Below the pieces are notes generated by a model, which saw nothing but the letters and a program-made list of their open reading frames with translations, was not told the DNA's origin and ran no database searches. From Cymbidium sinense (lineage: Eukaryota; Streptophyta; Magnoliopsida; Asparagales; Orchidaceae): a stretch of 64,000 bases of DNA. Below are positions 37,969-50,446 of this stretch, in pieces (within the stretch, counting starts at the first letter, position 1; every line of letters begins with the position of its first letter). Both the position numbers and the translations under genes were made by a program. The DNA lies in NCBI GenBank assembly GCA_021442155.1, contig CM038216.1:155357983-155421982 (forward strand), given 5' to 3'.

Positions 37969-39925
37969 GATGTAAAATGAGGAGAAGCGTGTTCGACCGT
38001 TTAATTGATCCTAATTTTAAGGAACCGGCTGGTTTAATAAACTCTTCCTCAATCACTATTTTATATTATTTAATCAAATAATTAAAATATTTAATTAAAA
38101 TTTAATAATAATTTTTAATTATTTAAAATTAATTATTTTTATAAAATTTTAAAATCTTATTTTATTAATATAAATATAACTAAATTATTTTATAATATAA
38201 TCACCATGGAATCATTCAAATAGTTTACAAGGTTACCCTTTGGAGCTCTTTTTTTGTATATAAAGGTACAATACATATTCTTCTTTATGATGTGAGATTA
38301 AATATTATAATTATATTTTAATTTTGAGAATAGTAAAGGCATTGATATATAAGAATATAAAAATAACATTTAAATTTTTTTAACTTTATATTCTTATTAA
38401 AAATTATATTTTATAATATAAAAAAGTTATTTTAAAAATATATTTTTATAGTTATATTTTATATATTATAATTTTATGTTAGTTATATTTTATAAAGTTT
38501 TTAAAAATAATTTTTATATTTAAAATTTTATATTTTTATTACAAAATATAATTTTTATAATAATATTTACATGTTAGATTTTTTATGTTAGATATATTTT
38601 ACAAAGTTTTTAAAATAATTTTTATATTTTAAATTATATAGTTTTAATACAAATTATAATTTTTTTAAATTATATTTTATACTAATTTTCATAAACTTAT
38701 ATAATAAATTTTTTGATATATTTAATACACTTATCTAAATTTATAAGTAAATGAGTTTTTAATCAACCCTTAAAATTATAATTACTAGTAATATTATTTA
38801 TGTATTTTTGTTTATTTTTAATATATATTTATCATATATTTAAATTATTATATCATTTAATTTTATATATTTAATCATTTTAATATTTATTATATCATCC
38901 GGTTAAACTCTCAGTTTAACCTCGATTAAACCATTGATTGAACCTCTCCTTCTTCCGGTTCTATGTTTGGTCCAATTTTGACAACCTTGACTATGAGTAC
39001 ACTGCACTGACTGGGGAACTCGATAAAAATAATTATGGCATATGATCTTGACTAAATCAAAAAATTCCCAAATTTAGGATTAATTAAATAAGTCCTAAAT
39101 AATCATTTAAATACACTTGAATTTAAAAAGTGCATAATAAACAACCCAATGATAAAAAAAAATGAGCAACCCTTCATTGGAAAGGGCTTTTAGGATAAAA
39201 TATTAAATGAGCTCTCACTTTTGATAAAGAATTTAAGGTTAATTTATATTTAATTAAAATATATTTTTTAAAATTAATATTAAAATATTTATCTAAATGA
39301 CTTAAAATTTTTATGAGGTATTATTGGTGATGTTCTCTATCTCTCTTGAGAATTTCATATCATTTGGATAATTAGATTATAAATTATATATTTTTAGAGT
39401 GCTTAATGACTAAATTTACTTAATAATTAATTAGAAAATCATAACAATCATCAAGTTTGTATTTTAATGTCTAAATACACTTGCTTAATATGAAGGCACT
39501 TAAGAAAAATAAATATGACCTCTATTATAACTAAAACTCAAAATCACCCTTAATTGGATTAATTAGAAATTAATAGTCAATTAAATCACCTAATACTTGA
39601 AAAATTCATAATTAATTGTACAAAATTTAATATATACAAATAACGCTTTTGTGCTAAACTAATTAAAAATAATTCAATGAAATCAAAAGTTTTAATTAAT
39701 TTTAAAAATATAAAATCCAATTATAGAAAAGACTGAAGGTGCCTAATAGGTTTTTCACTATTTAGGCACTTCCTACTTATCTTTCTTCAAAATCTAAAAA
39801 TAATTATTCCACTTGCTGTATCACATTTGATTTCCAAATTAAACCATCCTTGACTTAAACTTTGAAATCTATAAATATAATAATGGGGAGTTTTTTTAGG
39901 AGATTCGCGTCTTCTAGGATGTAAT
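37969..39925. repeat. 1.94 kb tandem duplication, copy 2
   Basis: The second copy, ending near the repeated phrase AATGGGGAGTTTTTTT plus GGAGATTCGC (39882-39908). It differs from copy 1 mostly by single-base indels in A/T runs. A short stretch near the CCGGTTAAACTC motif (38899-38990) is longer and more divergent than in copy 1. Confidence 0.9.
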
Positions 39926-40925
39926 TAATTATGGGGGCTTGTTCCTATAAGGAACTTAAAACTCAGGTAAAATAAAAAATATCTTACTTACTCTTGTAAG
40001 GCAGGGGAAAAATCTCTATACACCTAAACTCATCACTCTTAGGAGTCATTATTAAGTGATTGAATTCATTATAGATGATATCTATCTCTCGGAGTAATAT
40101 ATTATTCTTTGATGTTGCATTCAATCACCTTAATAAGTACCCCCAAGATTTGGGTGATTTTCTTTATACATTTCAATCACTACAAGAGGCAACTTCAATG
40201 GCGGGAGTTATGCCTACAAGTTACTTCAGCTTGTCATTCTTGCTATTGTTGAAGATAGTGCTGCAGTGGAGGGTGCTCTCCCATTCGCAACACAAATTAG
40301 TTGGGGCTACTCTCATTGAGGTATTGTCTCTAACCTATGATGAATTAATTGTTTAAGAAGAAATATGCAAAGTTATGATTACCTACAAGCTTGCTTAATG
40401 AGCTTCATGAACAAGTCCAAGATAACTAGTTAATTATTGAGTGCCTCAAAAGGTAAGTCTATGGTTGAAGCCTTTTTAATTGGTAGACTTATGAGCTACT
40501 ATTTTCGCTAGCCTAGTTTTTACCTTTGATGTGTTGAGCTCCAAGAGGTGGAAGTACACTTGATCTCCCAATGGCTTTCAACATCGAAATTTAATGATAT
40601 TCGAAGATGATGGTTTGAGATTTCACCATTAATGTTGATGTGATGTCACTTTGTAAATTAAGGAATTATTCTGCCTATAAGCACTCCCTCCACTTTGGTA
40701 GGCAGGGTCACTGATTGTGGTAAACTTTTCTTTTGCAATAAGCACTCATTGTTTTCCATTTTACTTTTAAAATTCATTGGTTGATGTTTCGCTTTTCTCA
40801 TAGGAGATGATGCCTTGATTATCTGCCCCATTGACTTTGAAGTTCTCACATTTTTTTAGGCAAGTCAATTATGGGGTTGTAGTGAGTTAAGGAGACAATT
40901 GTTGTAGTGCCTCTCTCTACAACAC
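39926..40925. other. Unassigned DNA with one 93-codon frame
   Basis: An open frame at 40075-40356 (plus strand) encodes 93 residues with a hydrophobic stretch (FSLSFLLLLKIVL) but no recognisable family. I do not call it a gene. The rest is non-coding. Confidence 0.3.
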
Positions 40926-40936
40926 GTATTGGGCCT
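40926..40936. repeat. 11-bp target-site duplication, left (SINE 2)
   Basis: GTATTGGGCCT, repeated at 41171-41181. Confidence 0.85.
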
Positions 40937-41170
40937 TTTTTTTTTTTTTTTGCAATGGGTATCCACCCAACACCCACTCATATTGTGGGTGGGGATGTCG
41001 TTGTGACTAATCTCACGGGAGTCTAGCGTCATATTCATTACCCACGTGTCGGGTCCCCACTTACTTTCCCCATCTTAGGTATAGGCGCCTCCGCCCTGGA
41101 GAGGATTCGAACTCGGTACGGAAGGTTCCCGGCCGCGCTCGCCCACCAACTGAGCTAAGAGATGGTGGAT
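40937..41170 (-). mobile_element. tRNA-derived SINE, copy 2 (near full length)
   Basis: Minus-strand element of about 234 bp. From its 5' end (41170) it reads an A box TTAGCTCAGTTGGTGGGC (RC of 41141-41158), then a B box GAGTTCGAATCC (RC of 41103-41114), the pol III promoter layout of a tRNA-derived SINE. A unique body follows, with a poly(A) tail seen as the T run at 40936-40951. A perfect 11-bp target duplication flanks it. It is the same family as the copy in CLC intron 6. Confidence 0.9.
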
Positions 41171-41181
41171 GTATTGGGCCT
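41171..41181. repeat. 11-bp target-site duplication, right (SINE 2)
   Basis: GTATTGGGCCT, the partner of 40926-40936. Confidence 0.85.
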
Positions 41182-44100
41182 ATTAAAAGAGTTGGAAAGC
41201 ATGGGTGTTTGGGTCAGCTTAGCATTTGGGGTTAAAGCGATGACTTTGACAATAAAGAGAAAGCTTGTGAGTGTGATAGCGACCAAAGTTCCCTAAGCCC
41301 TACATAAGAAGAATGTGCAGGATAAAGAGAAGGAAAAGATAGTGGATGCTAGCCCATCTACTAGGCGTCTTAAGAAAGAAGAGGGTAAGTAACTTTGATA
41401 TTCATCACGTCAAAGCTTCTCACTTTGCCTTCAATCCTCACCATATTGATGAGTGTCTCTATACCATTCCTCGCAAGCAACTTTACTATGCATTATTGAC
41501 TTCTTAAATGATGAATTGGTGGTCAACTTTTCGAGCTATGAAAAGCGTACACCAAATTGTTAAAGGATATGGCATAGATGTGATAGAAGCATGACTCGAC
41601 ATGGAAGACTATTTATGATGCATTTAAACTTCATAAAGAGGTCAATAAGGCATTGGTGATGGCAATGAAAAGGTTACTAAGCTGACTTCTAAACTAGTAG
41701 CAGTGGGAAGGAAAAAAAAGGAAAACTCCTTGTAGAGCTTGCTCATCAAGAGGAGTCCCATTAAAGGGAAATAGAGTTGAAGGAAAAGGAATCACTATGG
41801 GTCATCTACTTGGAGACTAACTGACTTAAAGTAGTGTACACAAGTGCATGTATCCTCAAGTAGTAAAGTGACAAGTAGAGAATTGTTCCCATAAAGATTG
41901 TGTTTAATTAAAAATTAAGTTAATTATTGGTCCTATAATAATCTAAATTTTTATCCAACTATTCGATAAGTCTGAATTTTAGACTAGATTTTTAGATTTT
42001 GTAGAAAATTATTTGTGTTGAATATGATTAGAAATAAGTACTCTTGAGCTTATGTAAATTCTGATTGAAAGTTTAATCAAAATTAATGTCAAAGTTATTA
42101 AAATTTGTAGTTGTCAATCTGGATCTTTGTTGTTTTGTCATCTATGTGTAGATCAAAATAAGCAAATCACTTTTTTTTTTATCTAGCCAAATTCCTATTA
42201 TTTAATTAAATTTTAAGTGATTACATTCCCTACTTCTCCCTTCTATAATTGCGGATCTGAACTAACATATGCCTATGTTTAATTAGTAAATTCAATTGAT
42301 TTTTCTACTATTTTTCTAGGACTCCTATATCACAATCTATGTTAACATCACAATTAGTTAGATTGCAAGTAAATTAAGAGTCGATAAAATCAAAATAATA
42401 AATTTCTTATAAAATCACAACATCCACTTTGGTACAAACATTTAATGCAAAATATAGAAACCTAAGAGCACTTTATGATTTTAGTGCTTGATAATAGAGG
42501 GAAGAAGAACAAATTCAAACAATTAAAATAAGACTAATGGAAATATGCTAAATGTGGTGTATGCTATCTAAGGCATTGACTAAATGGTGTTGTAGCGTTG
42601 GCCCTTCTGTCATTTTACTTGATTTTGGGGCTTTTTAGCACTGCAACGCCTAGGCATTCTGTATGCTATGTGAGGCTTTCTCTATTGAAAATTTTTCAAG
42701 TCCTCAGCATTGCATCATTAGGATTGCTGTGCTGAGGTGCCAAGCTTTCTATCTTTTAGTCCTAAATTAATCGTGCTCCAGTGCCTTGGCATTGACAATG
42801 AAGCACCTAGGCATTGCCATTCTCTTTAAATCCTTCAGATGCAGAGTTGTTGCACTACTTTTGTAATGTTTATGCATTGTATATAACCTCTGCATTTTTC
42901 TTCTCCTTTAAGAATTTTCTTACAAAAATAGTGAAAAATAATAGAAACTATTGAAAAATAACATGATTAACTAAAGTTTGATGCTTAAATTATATTTTAA
43001 ATTCAATCATTTTACTAAAATATTTTTACTTATCAAAATATCCTCAAACTCAAACTATTATTTGTCCTCAAGTAATTTGATATATGCATATAAATAATCC
43101 TTTGAATTAGTTGATAATAATTATTTTTAAAATTTAAAATAATTAAGTAATAATTTTAATTTTTAAATTTTAAATTTTGTTTATCATGTGATAATCTTCA
43201 AACTATAATATCCCAAATTCTTATTTTAAACTAATCTTTTTCTTCTTAGTTAAGATTCTTTTGTGCATAATATCATAGTTAATCCTCTTGAATCTTAGTG
43301 AATTGAAGTTTCATAAATAGTTATCATTTATTATAGAAGTAATCATAATTTGATTTTCTCAATTGAAATTAAAGATTTAGTTATTTAATAATTTTATTGA
43401 ATTGTTCAGATGAAATAAAATTTAAGTGTAATCATAATACATAGCCTCAAGTGATCCATTCTTTTTCTTTATTCTATTATTTTTTCTTAAATGAATAAAA
43501 GAAGTTTACTGTATTGACCTTGTAACTCATGCTCAAAATATATTTATAAATTTATCATTTTATGTCAATTCGACTAAATTTATTAATTTCATTAAATCCA
43601 ATAACTTTAAATTAATAATAATCATGATTATGTTATTTTATATTATAAACACTAATACTTATTTCAATATCAACTCACTAAGTTCAATAAGAATCTTTTA
43701 TGTGTGAAGTGTGTGTTCAAAAAAAATCTTAAACTCCACAAAGTTTACTAATTTTTATTAATAGTTTTAATTATTTTTCATGATTAAATTAATTTAAATA
43801 TAAATTCTTTATTTTCAATTTAAAATATTATTCAATTAATTTTAACTGCAAAAAAATTTTATTTATCAAATATATCCTCAAGTTTCAACAATAATATATA
43901 AAAATGCATAAGAAAAGTAACAAGTAGAATTTGGGCATCAAAATGTATTTAATAAAATTACTAACATTCAAATAATAGGGAGTAGCGTCATGGTACTGCA
44001 AATGCGCACTTAGGTGTTGGCTACATCATACAAAAGAAGATTGAAATTTTATAGAAAGTAAAAATTCTAACAATACATTAAAAAAAACTTTTACAACAAC

Positions 44101-44462
44101 GAAAGTAAAATTTCCTAACAAACTCAAAATAAACAAAACAAGAAAAGAAATTTCTAATCCTTCTAGCTGGTGGATTGCATAGGGCTGATATGATGGCACA
44201 AGAAAATGAACTTGGTTAGGAGTCACATTCAGCTACATTCTCAAATATGTCTATCAAGGTTGAATTTTATCAAGCCATATAAGTGAATTGTTGCTACTGT
44301 TGTCCCATGAAATGATCAAACCTTCTCTCCATTACTTGCTACTATCTATTGCTCTCCTTAACCCTATGTTGCAAGTTAGCCACATGCTTGCTAAGATCCT
44401 GAAGCTACTCACTCACAATTTTAGAAGATCGGGGTCTAAGTAGTGGAGTGCGTAAACTTTTT
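41182..44462. other. Non-coding repeat-like DNA
   Basis: No gene is supported. 41830-41930 (CAAGTAGTAAAGTGACAAG, then GTTCCCATAAAGATT) and 43020-43075 (TTGTCCTCAAGTAATTTG) resemble phrases common in long non-coding plant LTR-element regions. 42550-42850 contains imperfect repeats of a motif with core TGCCTAGGCATTGC. The remainder is AT-rich. Confidence 0.35.
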
Positions 44463-45038
44463 TGATGTAGCATATCAAAGGAGGAAAAGACCTGTCATAA
44501 AATCTCAAACCAAAGATTGAACTTAAGAGGACTTTTATTAGACTTTATGTGTTATGAATTTATGTTTCATGTGTTGTACTATATAATAGTAAATGTATTT
44601 AATCATGTTTAAGTGTTGTATAGAGTTGATACTGAAAATCTGTGAATTCATGTGTTAAATTACATAGGTGTCATTCTAGTGACACTAGGTGCTGCTTTTA
44701 TGGTGCCTTGGCACTACACTCCGTGGTATTTAGTGTTTGGTGATAGAGAAGCTAGCACCGTCTATCACCTGGATGCTGGCTTATGGTGCTTTGGTGTTGG
44801 ACTGTGTCATCGCATTGGTATGTGGCTTCTCAGCACTGCGAAATGAAACTTGATTTTTTTTCTTCAACTTTTTGATAGTTTTCTCCCTAAGGGACACATC
44901 CCTTGGAATATTGTACTTAATTAAACACTATTTTGACCTAATGAAGAGACTTTATCTTGTGTGTAAAAATTGAGTGAAAATCTTTGATTGGATCTTGGTG
45001 GCCGACTGTCCAAAGGATTTAATGATCTCTCACTACCA
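44463..45038 (+). repeat. 5' LTR of the gypsy element
   Basis: Starts TGATGTAGCATATC and ends near CTCACTACCA, aligning end to end with 47197-47780. Shared blocks include AGGGACACATC, TTGTACTTA-TTAAACA and GAAGAGACTTTA. About 75-80% identity by eye. Confidence 0.8.
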
Positions 45039-47196
45039 TTTTTGTCAAAGTGAAGTCATTTTTTTAGGTTTCATTATATTTGTTGATAGATTAAAAGTGG
45101 AGTTATCAAAAATTAAGTCTATTATAGATTAGTCAAACTCAAAATCTTTTATGGATGTTAGAAGTTTTCATAGATTAGTAATTTTTTATAAGATCTTTAT
45201 AAGAAATTTCAGCACTATTGTAGCTCTATCACTGGCATCTTAAAAAAAAAAAGATGTTTACATGGACAATAGATGTTGAAAGAGCCTTGCACCGAATTAA
45301 AACTCTTATGATTTCTCATCTGTCTTAAGACTTCCTGAATTCAATAATGTATTTGAAGTGACTTGTGATGCATTAGGTATTAGAATTGGTGAAACATTAA
45401 GTCAAGAAAATCATCCAATTGCTTTTTTTAGTGAGAAATTAAATGACGCTAGATAAAAAATTCTACATATGATCAAGAGTTTATGTGATTATTCAAACTC
45501 TTAAGCATTGGTGGCATTATCCATTACATAAAGAGTTTGTTTTGAATACAGATCATCAAACCCTAAAGTTTATTAATTCCCAAAAGAAACTAATCATAGA
45601 CACACTAAATTGGTTGAATACCTTCAAGACTTTTTATTTGTGCTTAAATATAAATCTAGAATAGAAAATAAACCAATGAATGCTCTATCTAGAGTATCTC
45701 TAATGGTTTCATCCTTTGAATTTCAAATTCCTAGATTTAAAATATTAAAGGAAGATTATAAAATTTATCCTGCTTTTTATATGATATACTTAGAACACGA
45801 ATCTGGACCCTTGACTTTTGAAAGCTCCTTTATCATCTTAGATGGATATGTTTATCAAGATAAGCAATTATATATTCCTAAACTATCCCTAAGGGAATTC
45901 CTTATTTTTGAATTACATTCATGAGGTATGTCAGGACATTTTGATAAATTTAAGACCTAAACATTAGTTGAACAAAGGTTTTACTAACCATCTCTATGAA
46001 AAAATGTCGACAATATCATAACTCAATGTTATACTTATTTTCAAGCTAAAATTATCAAACAAAGGATGGGTCGTTATACTTCATTACCTATCTATAGATT
46101 TTATAATAGGTTTACCTAGAATGTCTCTTGGACATAATAGCATATTGTCATTGTAGATAGATTTTCTAAAATGGCATATTTCATACTTTGTTCAAAATCA
46201 AATGATGCATCTCACATAGCAAGATTGTTCTTTAAAGAAATTATTATGTTTCACGGAGCCCTGTCCATTATATTTTTTGATAGAGATGTCAAAATTTTAT
46301 CCTATTTTAGAAAACCTTTATGGAAACTAATGGGAACACAATTAAAATTCTCTTCTTCATTTCAACCACAAATTGATGATAGATGGAAGTTGTCAATATA
46401 ACATTATGAAATTTACTAAGAGATTTAGTTGAAAATTTTTTTAGGAAATTAGGATTTAACATTATATACATCTGAATTTATGTATAATAGTTTCATTTTT
46501 AGAACAACCCACAAATCATCTTTCAAAATAGTTTATGGATATAACCCTAAATTGCCTATTGATCTAGCTAATACACCTACTCATGCATTTTTTTGATTTA
46601 GCATATACATTTGCATGTGGTTTTATAGCTTTCATGAAGACATAAAAAATAAATGAAAATAAAAAAATGCTAAGTATGCTGAATAAAAGAATAAAGATAA
46701 AAATTTAAGAAATATGAGGTAGGTTATTATGTATTAGTTCGTATCCATCCTAAGAGATTTTCTTTAACCAAATATAAAAAATTATAAGTGAGAGCATGTG
46801 AGCCATTTAAATTATTAAGAATCTTGATACTTGTTATGTTTTTGAATTGCCCCCTTAAATGTTTATTAGTCATGTTTTCAATGTGAAAGATCTAATATCT
46901 TTTAAAAGTGTTACCCAACCTCCAAATTTGAAGAATGATATTTTTACAGAAGGAGATAAAAATTATTTGCAAATACAATTCTAGCCAACATTCTTTGAAG
47001 TAGAGAATTTCATCATAGTTGAGACACCAATAAATGATGGCACCATTCAAAGATTATTAGTCAGGTGGAAAGACAAGCCACCAAGTGAGTATATCTAGAT
47101 GACTTTGGAAGAACTATAGAACTTTGCTCCTGAACTTCTTGAATACTTTCATAATCTTAACTCTTCAGAGAAGAGTTCTTTGAGGCCTAAGGGAAT
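45039..47196 (+). pseudogene. Gypsy pol remnant: RT end, RNase H, integrase, chromodomain
   Basis: Plus-strand, frameshifted. The RT end reads FCQSEVIFLGFI directly after the 5' LTR. RNase H has VTCDALG (about 45360) and ALKHWWHYPLHKEFVLNTDH-like text (about 45500-45555). The integrase zinc-finger region (about 45915-46060) shows GHFDKFKT and a CxxC in which the second Cys is Tyr. The integrase core has VDRFSKMAYF (46150-46180) and FDRDVK (about 46270-46290); the expected catalytic Glu segment (EVVN) is reached only after a frameshift (about 46385-46400). The C-terminal VRWKDKPPSEY (about 47060-47095) followed by LEEL and LLEYFHN resembles a chromodomain. Such proteins insert element cDNA into chromatin; this copy cannot. 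Confidence 0.8.
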
Positions 47197-47780
47197 TGAT
47201 GGAGTATATCGAAGAAGAAAAGGACATTTCACAAGGTCATATACCAAGCTTGAATTTAATATGACTTTTATTAGATTTTATGTGTTGTAGACTTATATTT
47301 CATATGTTGTATTATGCAATAGTAGATGCATTTGATAATGTTTAAGTATTGTATAAAAGTTGTGATTGAAAACATGTGAGTTCATGTGTAAAATTATATA
47401 AGTGTCAGTCTGATGCCTAGGCACTGCCTTTCTAACGCCTTGGTGCTGCACTTTGTAGTATTTAATATTTGGGGATAAAAAACTAGCATCTTAGTGTTGG
47501 CCTATGAAACCTCAATGTTGGATTGTGATGCAGCGGCCTTGGTTTGTGACGCCGCAACGCTAGTTTGTGCACCTTAGCTCTGAAATGAAGGTTCCAATTC
47601 ATTTCAAGTTTTTTGGTAGTTTTCTCCGAAAGGGACACATCTCTTGGAGTATTGTACTTATTTAAACATATTTCTATCTAATGAAGAGACTTTAGCTTTT
47701 GTTGGTGAAAATTGAGTGAAAACTCTTTGGTTGGAGCTTGGTGACCGGCCATCTGAGGGATTCAGGATCTCTTACTACCA
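47197..47780 (+). repeat. 3' LTR of the gypsy element
   Basis: Starts TGATGGAGTATATC directly after the polypurine-like tract and ends near CTTACTACCA. Partner of 44463-45038. Confidence 0.8.
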
Positions 47781-50446
47781 TTCTACTTTAATGAGTAGAA
47801 CTTCTTCGTATCCTTCATCATGTATAATGCCAATGAAAGGCATATTATTATTTGAAAAAGATCAATTGCATAAAGAAGATATAAATATTATTTAAATAGA
47901 AAAATCACCAAAGTTTTCATAAAGAAGGAAGCAACCAAACCTCACCTTACAACCTTACATTACCAGTAGGCACTTTAATATACAATTAACCCAATATGTT
48001 TCTATTACTACTCACTCCTTATTTATAAATATATGAAATAATAAACTACATAATTCATGGGTTAAAAATTAGGGATAAAATCTTTATGATTTGATTTTAT
48101 AATTGATTATCACCTTAGTTAAGTAAAAGGGACCTTAATAAGAAATTAGCTTCTTGCATTCATTTCTAGCATTTATGCTTTATTAGAAGCTAGAGCAGAT
48201 GTCCCATGAATGGTTTTAAATACAAATTTCAGCCAACCCTAAGTGAGTGAATTTAAATAATTATATTTATGATAATTACTTTTTTTATTAATTACACCAA
48301 CCTAACTAAAGATGATGATAACATAGTCTTTTCATAAAATAAACAAAATTTTATTTTGTATGTGCCTCTTTATGACAACACATAACATCTTTCAAATTAT
48401 GAATCATTCCATTATTAAATGAAAGAGTAATATTTGTCTTTGCCTCTTTACTTTACATCACACACTATATTTTATCCTCATAAATGCCATTTTTATGGAT
48501 GTTATGTATAAGTTTAATCAACTAATAAGACAAAGTATTGAATGTGTTTGAATTTAAATTTATTATTTTATAAATTGAATGATTGTTGTTTAAGGTTATC
48601 TATTTGTAATATTATTTGTAGAACATTTATAATTAATAAATTATTAATTTCAAATTTCAATGTCTAAACTTTTGAAGTTCAAAATTATAACTTTAAATTT
48701 TTTTTTTTCAAACAAATAAGAAAATTTTAATTAAAATATATGAAAAAAATGATTAATTGATAATTAAAATTATTAATTAATTATCTTTCACTTAAGAGTG
48801 GTCGGCCATGACTCCTTTTATTCTCACCGACACAATTAGTCAGTCCCCATCTTTTCTCTCTTATTATAAAACCATTATATTGGATTACTAGAAAGAGAAG
48901 AATGTTTCATGTTGTGGTGATTTTATTTTGAGTGAGAAAAACTCAAGGGGGTCACAACTCTGACTCGATGTAAATCATTAAATTGAGACAGGTCACACCA
49001 TGTCAATAGATTACCCAAGATTTATTTTAAAAAAAATTTCTCTAAATATTAAAAATATAGAACCATTTTTATATCATCAAATACACAATAATATGAAAAA
49101 TTAATATCTTTTCATTCATCTCACTAAACTATATAACAAAAGAATATACACAATAATTATGATATAATATCTCTCAATAATAATATATGTGCACGTATCA
49201 AAATAATAAATTTATGATCATAGACATTCTTAAGATTAGGTTCTCTATCATAATCAATAACTTTTACTCAACTTAAGCCGTACCCTTCCTTGAAATATTA
49301 TAAATAATGTTAAAAATAAAAATAACATAATAGAAAATAATAAAATTTTATATTTTGCATATTTTATAATTTTTTTTTGCTTTTTATACCTGAAGTTGTT
49401 CATATTTTTTTTGCCTTTAATATCTTCACTTCTACTTATATCACTACTAGTTCACATATGTTTAACTATATCATTTGCATAAATGAATAATCATATAAGT
49501 GCACGTCATTATACTTTCACTTATATGGACAAAAGTACAACTAGCCAATCAACCTGCACTTCTAAATGAAATGGGGGGCATGGCTTCAGGCCAGATTAGC
49601 TCACACACACCATATAATAAAGGGATGATTTTACAAAAAAAAAAAAAAAAGTAATGTAGATAACAATACATGAAAGTTATAAATTTTTGTTGGTCAAATT
49701 AGCTGAAAAATGTTAAAATTATGTAAGAAAGTACTATTCTCGGTGATTTTCCTGCAACGGTAAAACATGTGCCGAAAATAATTTCTGACAAAGAAAAGCT
49801 CTATGAAAATTATTTTTGGCAGATTTGTATCATTTTTTGCCATTGGCTTTAGTGTACTTATCATTGCATAATAGTTGACAGAAATTTACATTATAATTTT
49901 TTGTGGAAAGGCCGTTGAAAATCTATAGCCTTTTTTTTTTAATAGCACCCCTACTTAAAATAGCATTTTTATAATTCCTACACATAATTGATACAATACA
50001 TCCAAATTTATAAGATATTTATGAACATAAAATAAACCATAGAATATAGCAATGGATAACTAACTTATATTAAATAAATTATTAAAACAACCATTTAAAA
50101 TTCAAATTAATGTTTATATTCATATCTAGAGTAAAAAATCCTAATCTTCCTTCTCCTCTCCTATTTTCCTCCATCACTACTTTCCCCTTTCTCTTACTTC
50201 ATTGCCTACACTACAAAGATATTTGCTCTTACATCTATACTTGCATCTCCATCAACTGTTCAATCATCTCATCAACAATTGGAGCAACTTATCTTTTAAC
50301 AAGTTCCTCAATTGTATCCCCTTTCAAGCATAAGTTGACTATGAGGATTGGACGTTGATGTAAATGAATATTTTTTGTTGTTAAGATATTGTGAACAACA
50401 TACTATTATAAATAATAATTATTATTATTATTATGGTGTTTTAATT
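47781..50446. other. AT-rich DNA, no gene supported
   Basis: No supported coding region. An A-run lies at about 49634-49650. Sequence with GCAACGG, GTGCCGAAAA and GGCCGTTGAAAA at 49745-49920 is vaguely like the subterminal repeats of CACTA-type transposons, but no ends could be found. A 82-codon frame at 50110-50358 has no recognisable domain. Confidence 0.4.

Larger units (their letters stand above)
44463..47780 (+). mobile_element. Ty3/gypsy chromovirus, internally deleted, with two LTRs
   Basis: Two direct LTR-like repeats (44463-45038, 47197-47780) flank 2.16 kb. The interior begins in the middle of the reverse transcriptase; gag, protease and the front of RT are absent. The rest of pol and a chromodomain-like end follow. 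A polypurine-like tract (GAGGCCTAAGGGAAT) directly precedes the 3' LTR at 47197. I see no matching 5-bp target duplication. The element is old, with stops in every domain. Confidence 0.85.

Noticed and set aside
41103..41160. tRNA gene
   Set aside because: The A and B boxes belong to a SINE head: there is no cloverleaf acceptor stem or 3' end, and the element has a poly(A) tail and target duplications.
44652..44846. 64-codon open frame
   Set aside because: Lies wholly inside the gypsy 5' LTR and is not kept in the 3' LTR.
49745..49920. CACTA transposon
   Set aside because: Only weak GCCG/CGGT-like phrases; no CACTA termini, no target duplication, no transposase.
50110..50358. 82-codon open frame with a hydrophobic stretch
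   Set aside because: No family, no promoter or splice context, surrounded by AT-rich non-coding DNA.
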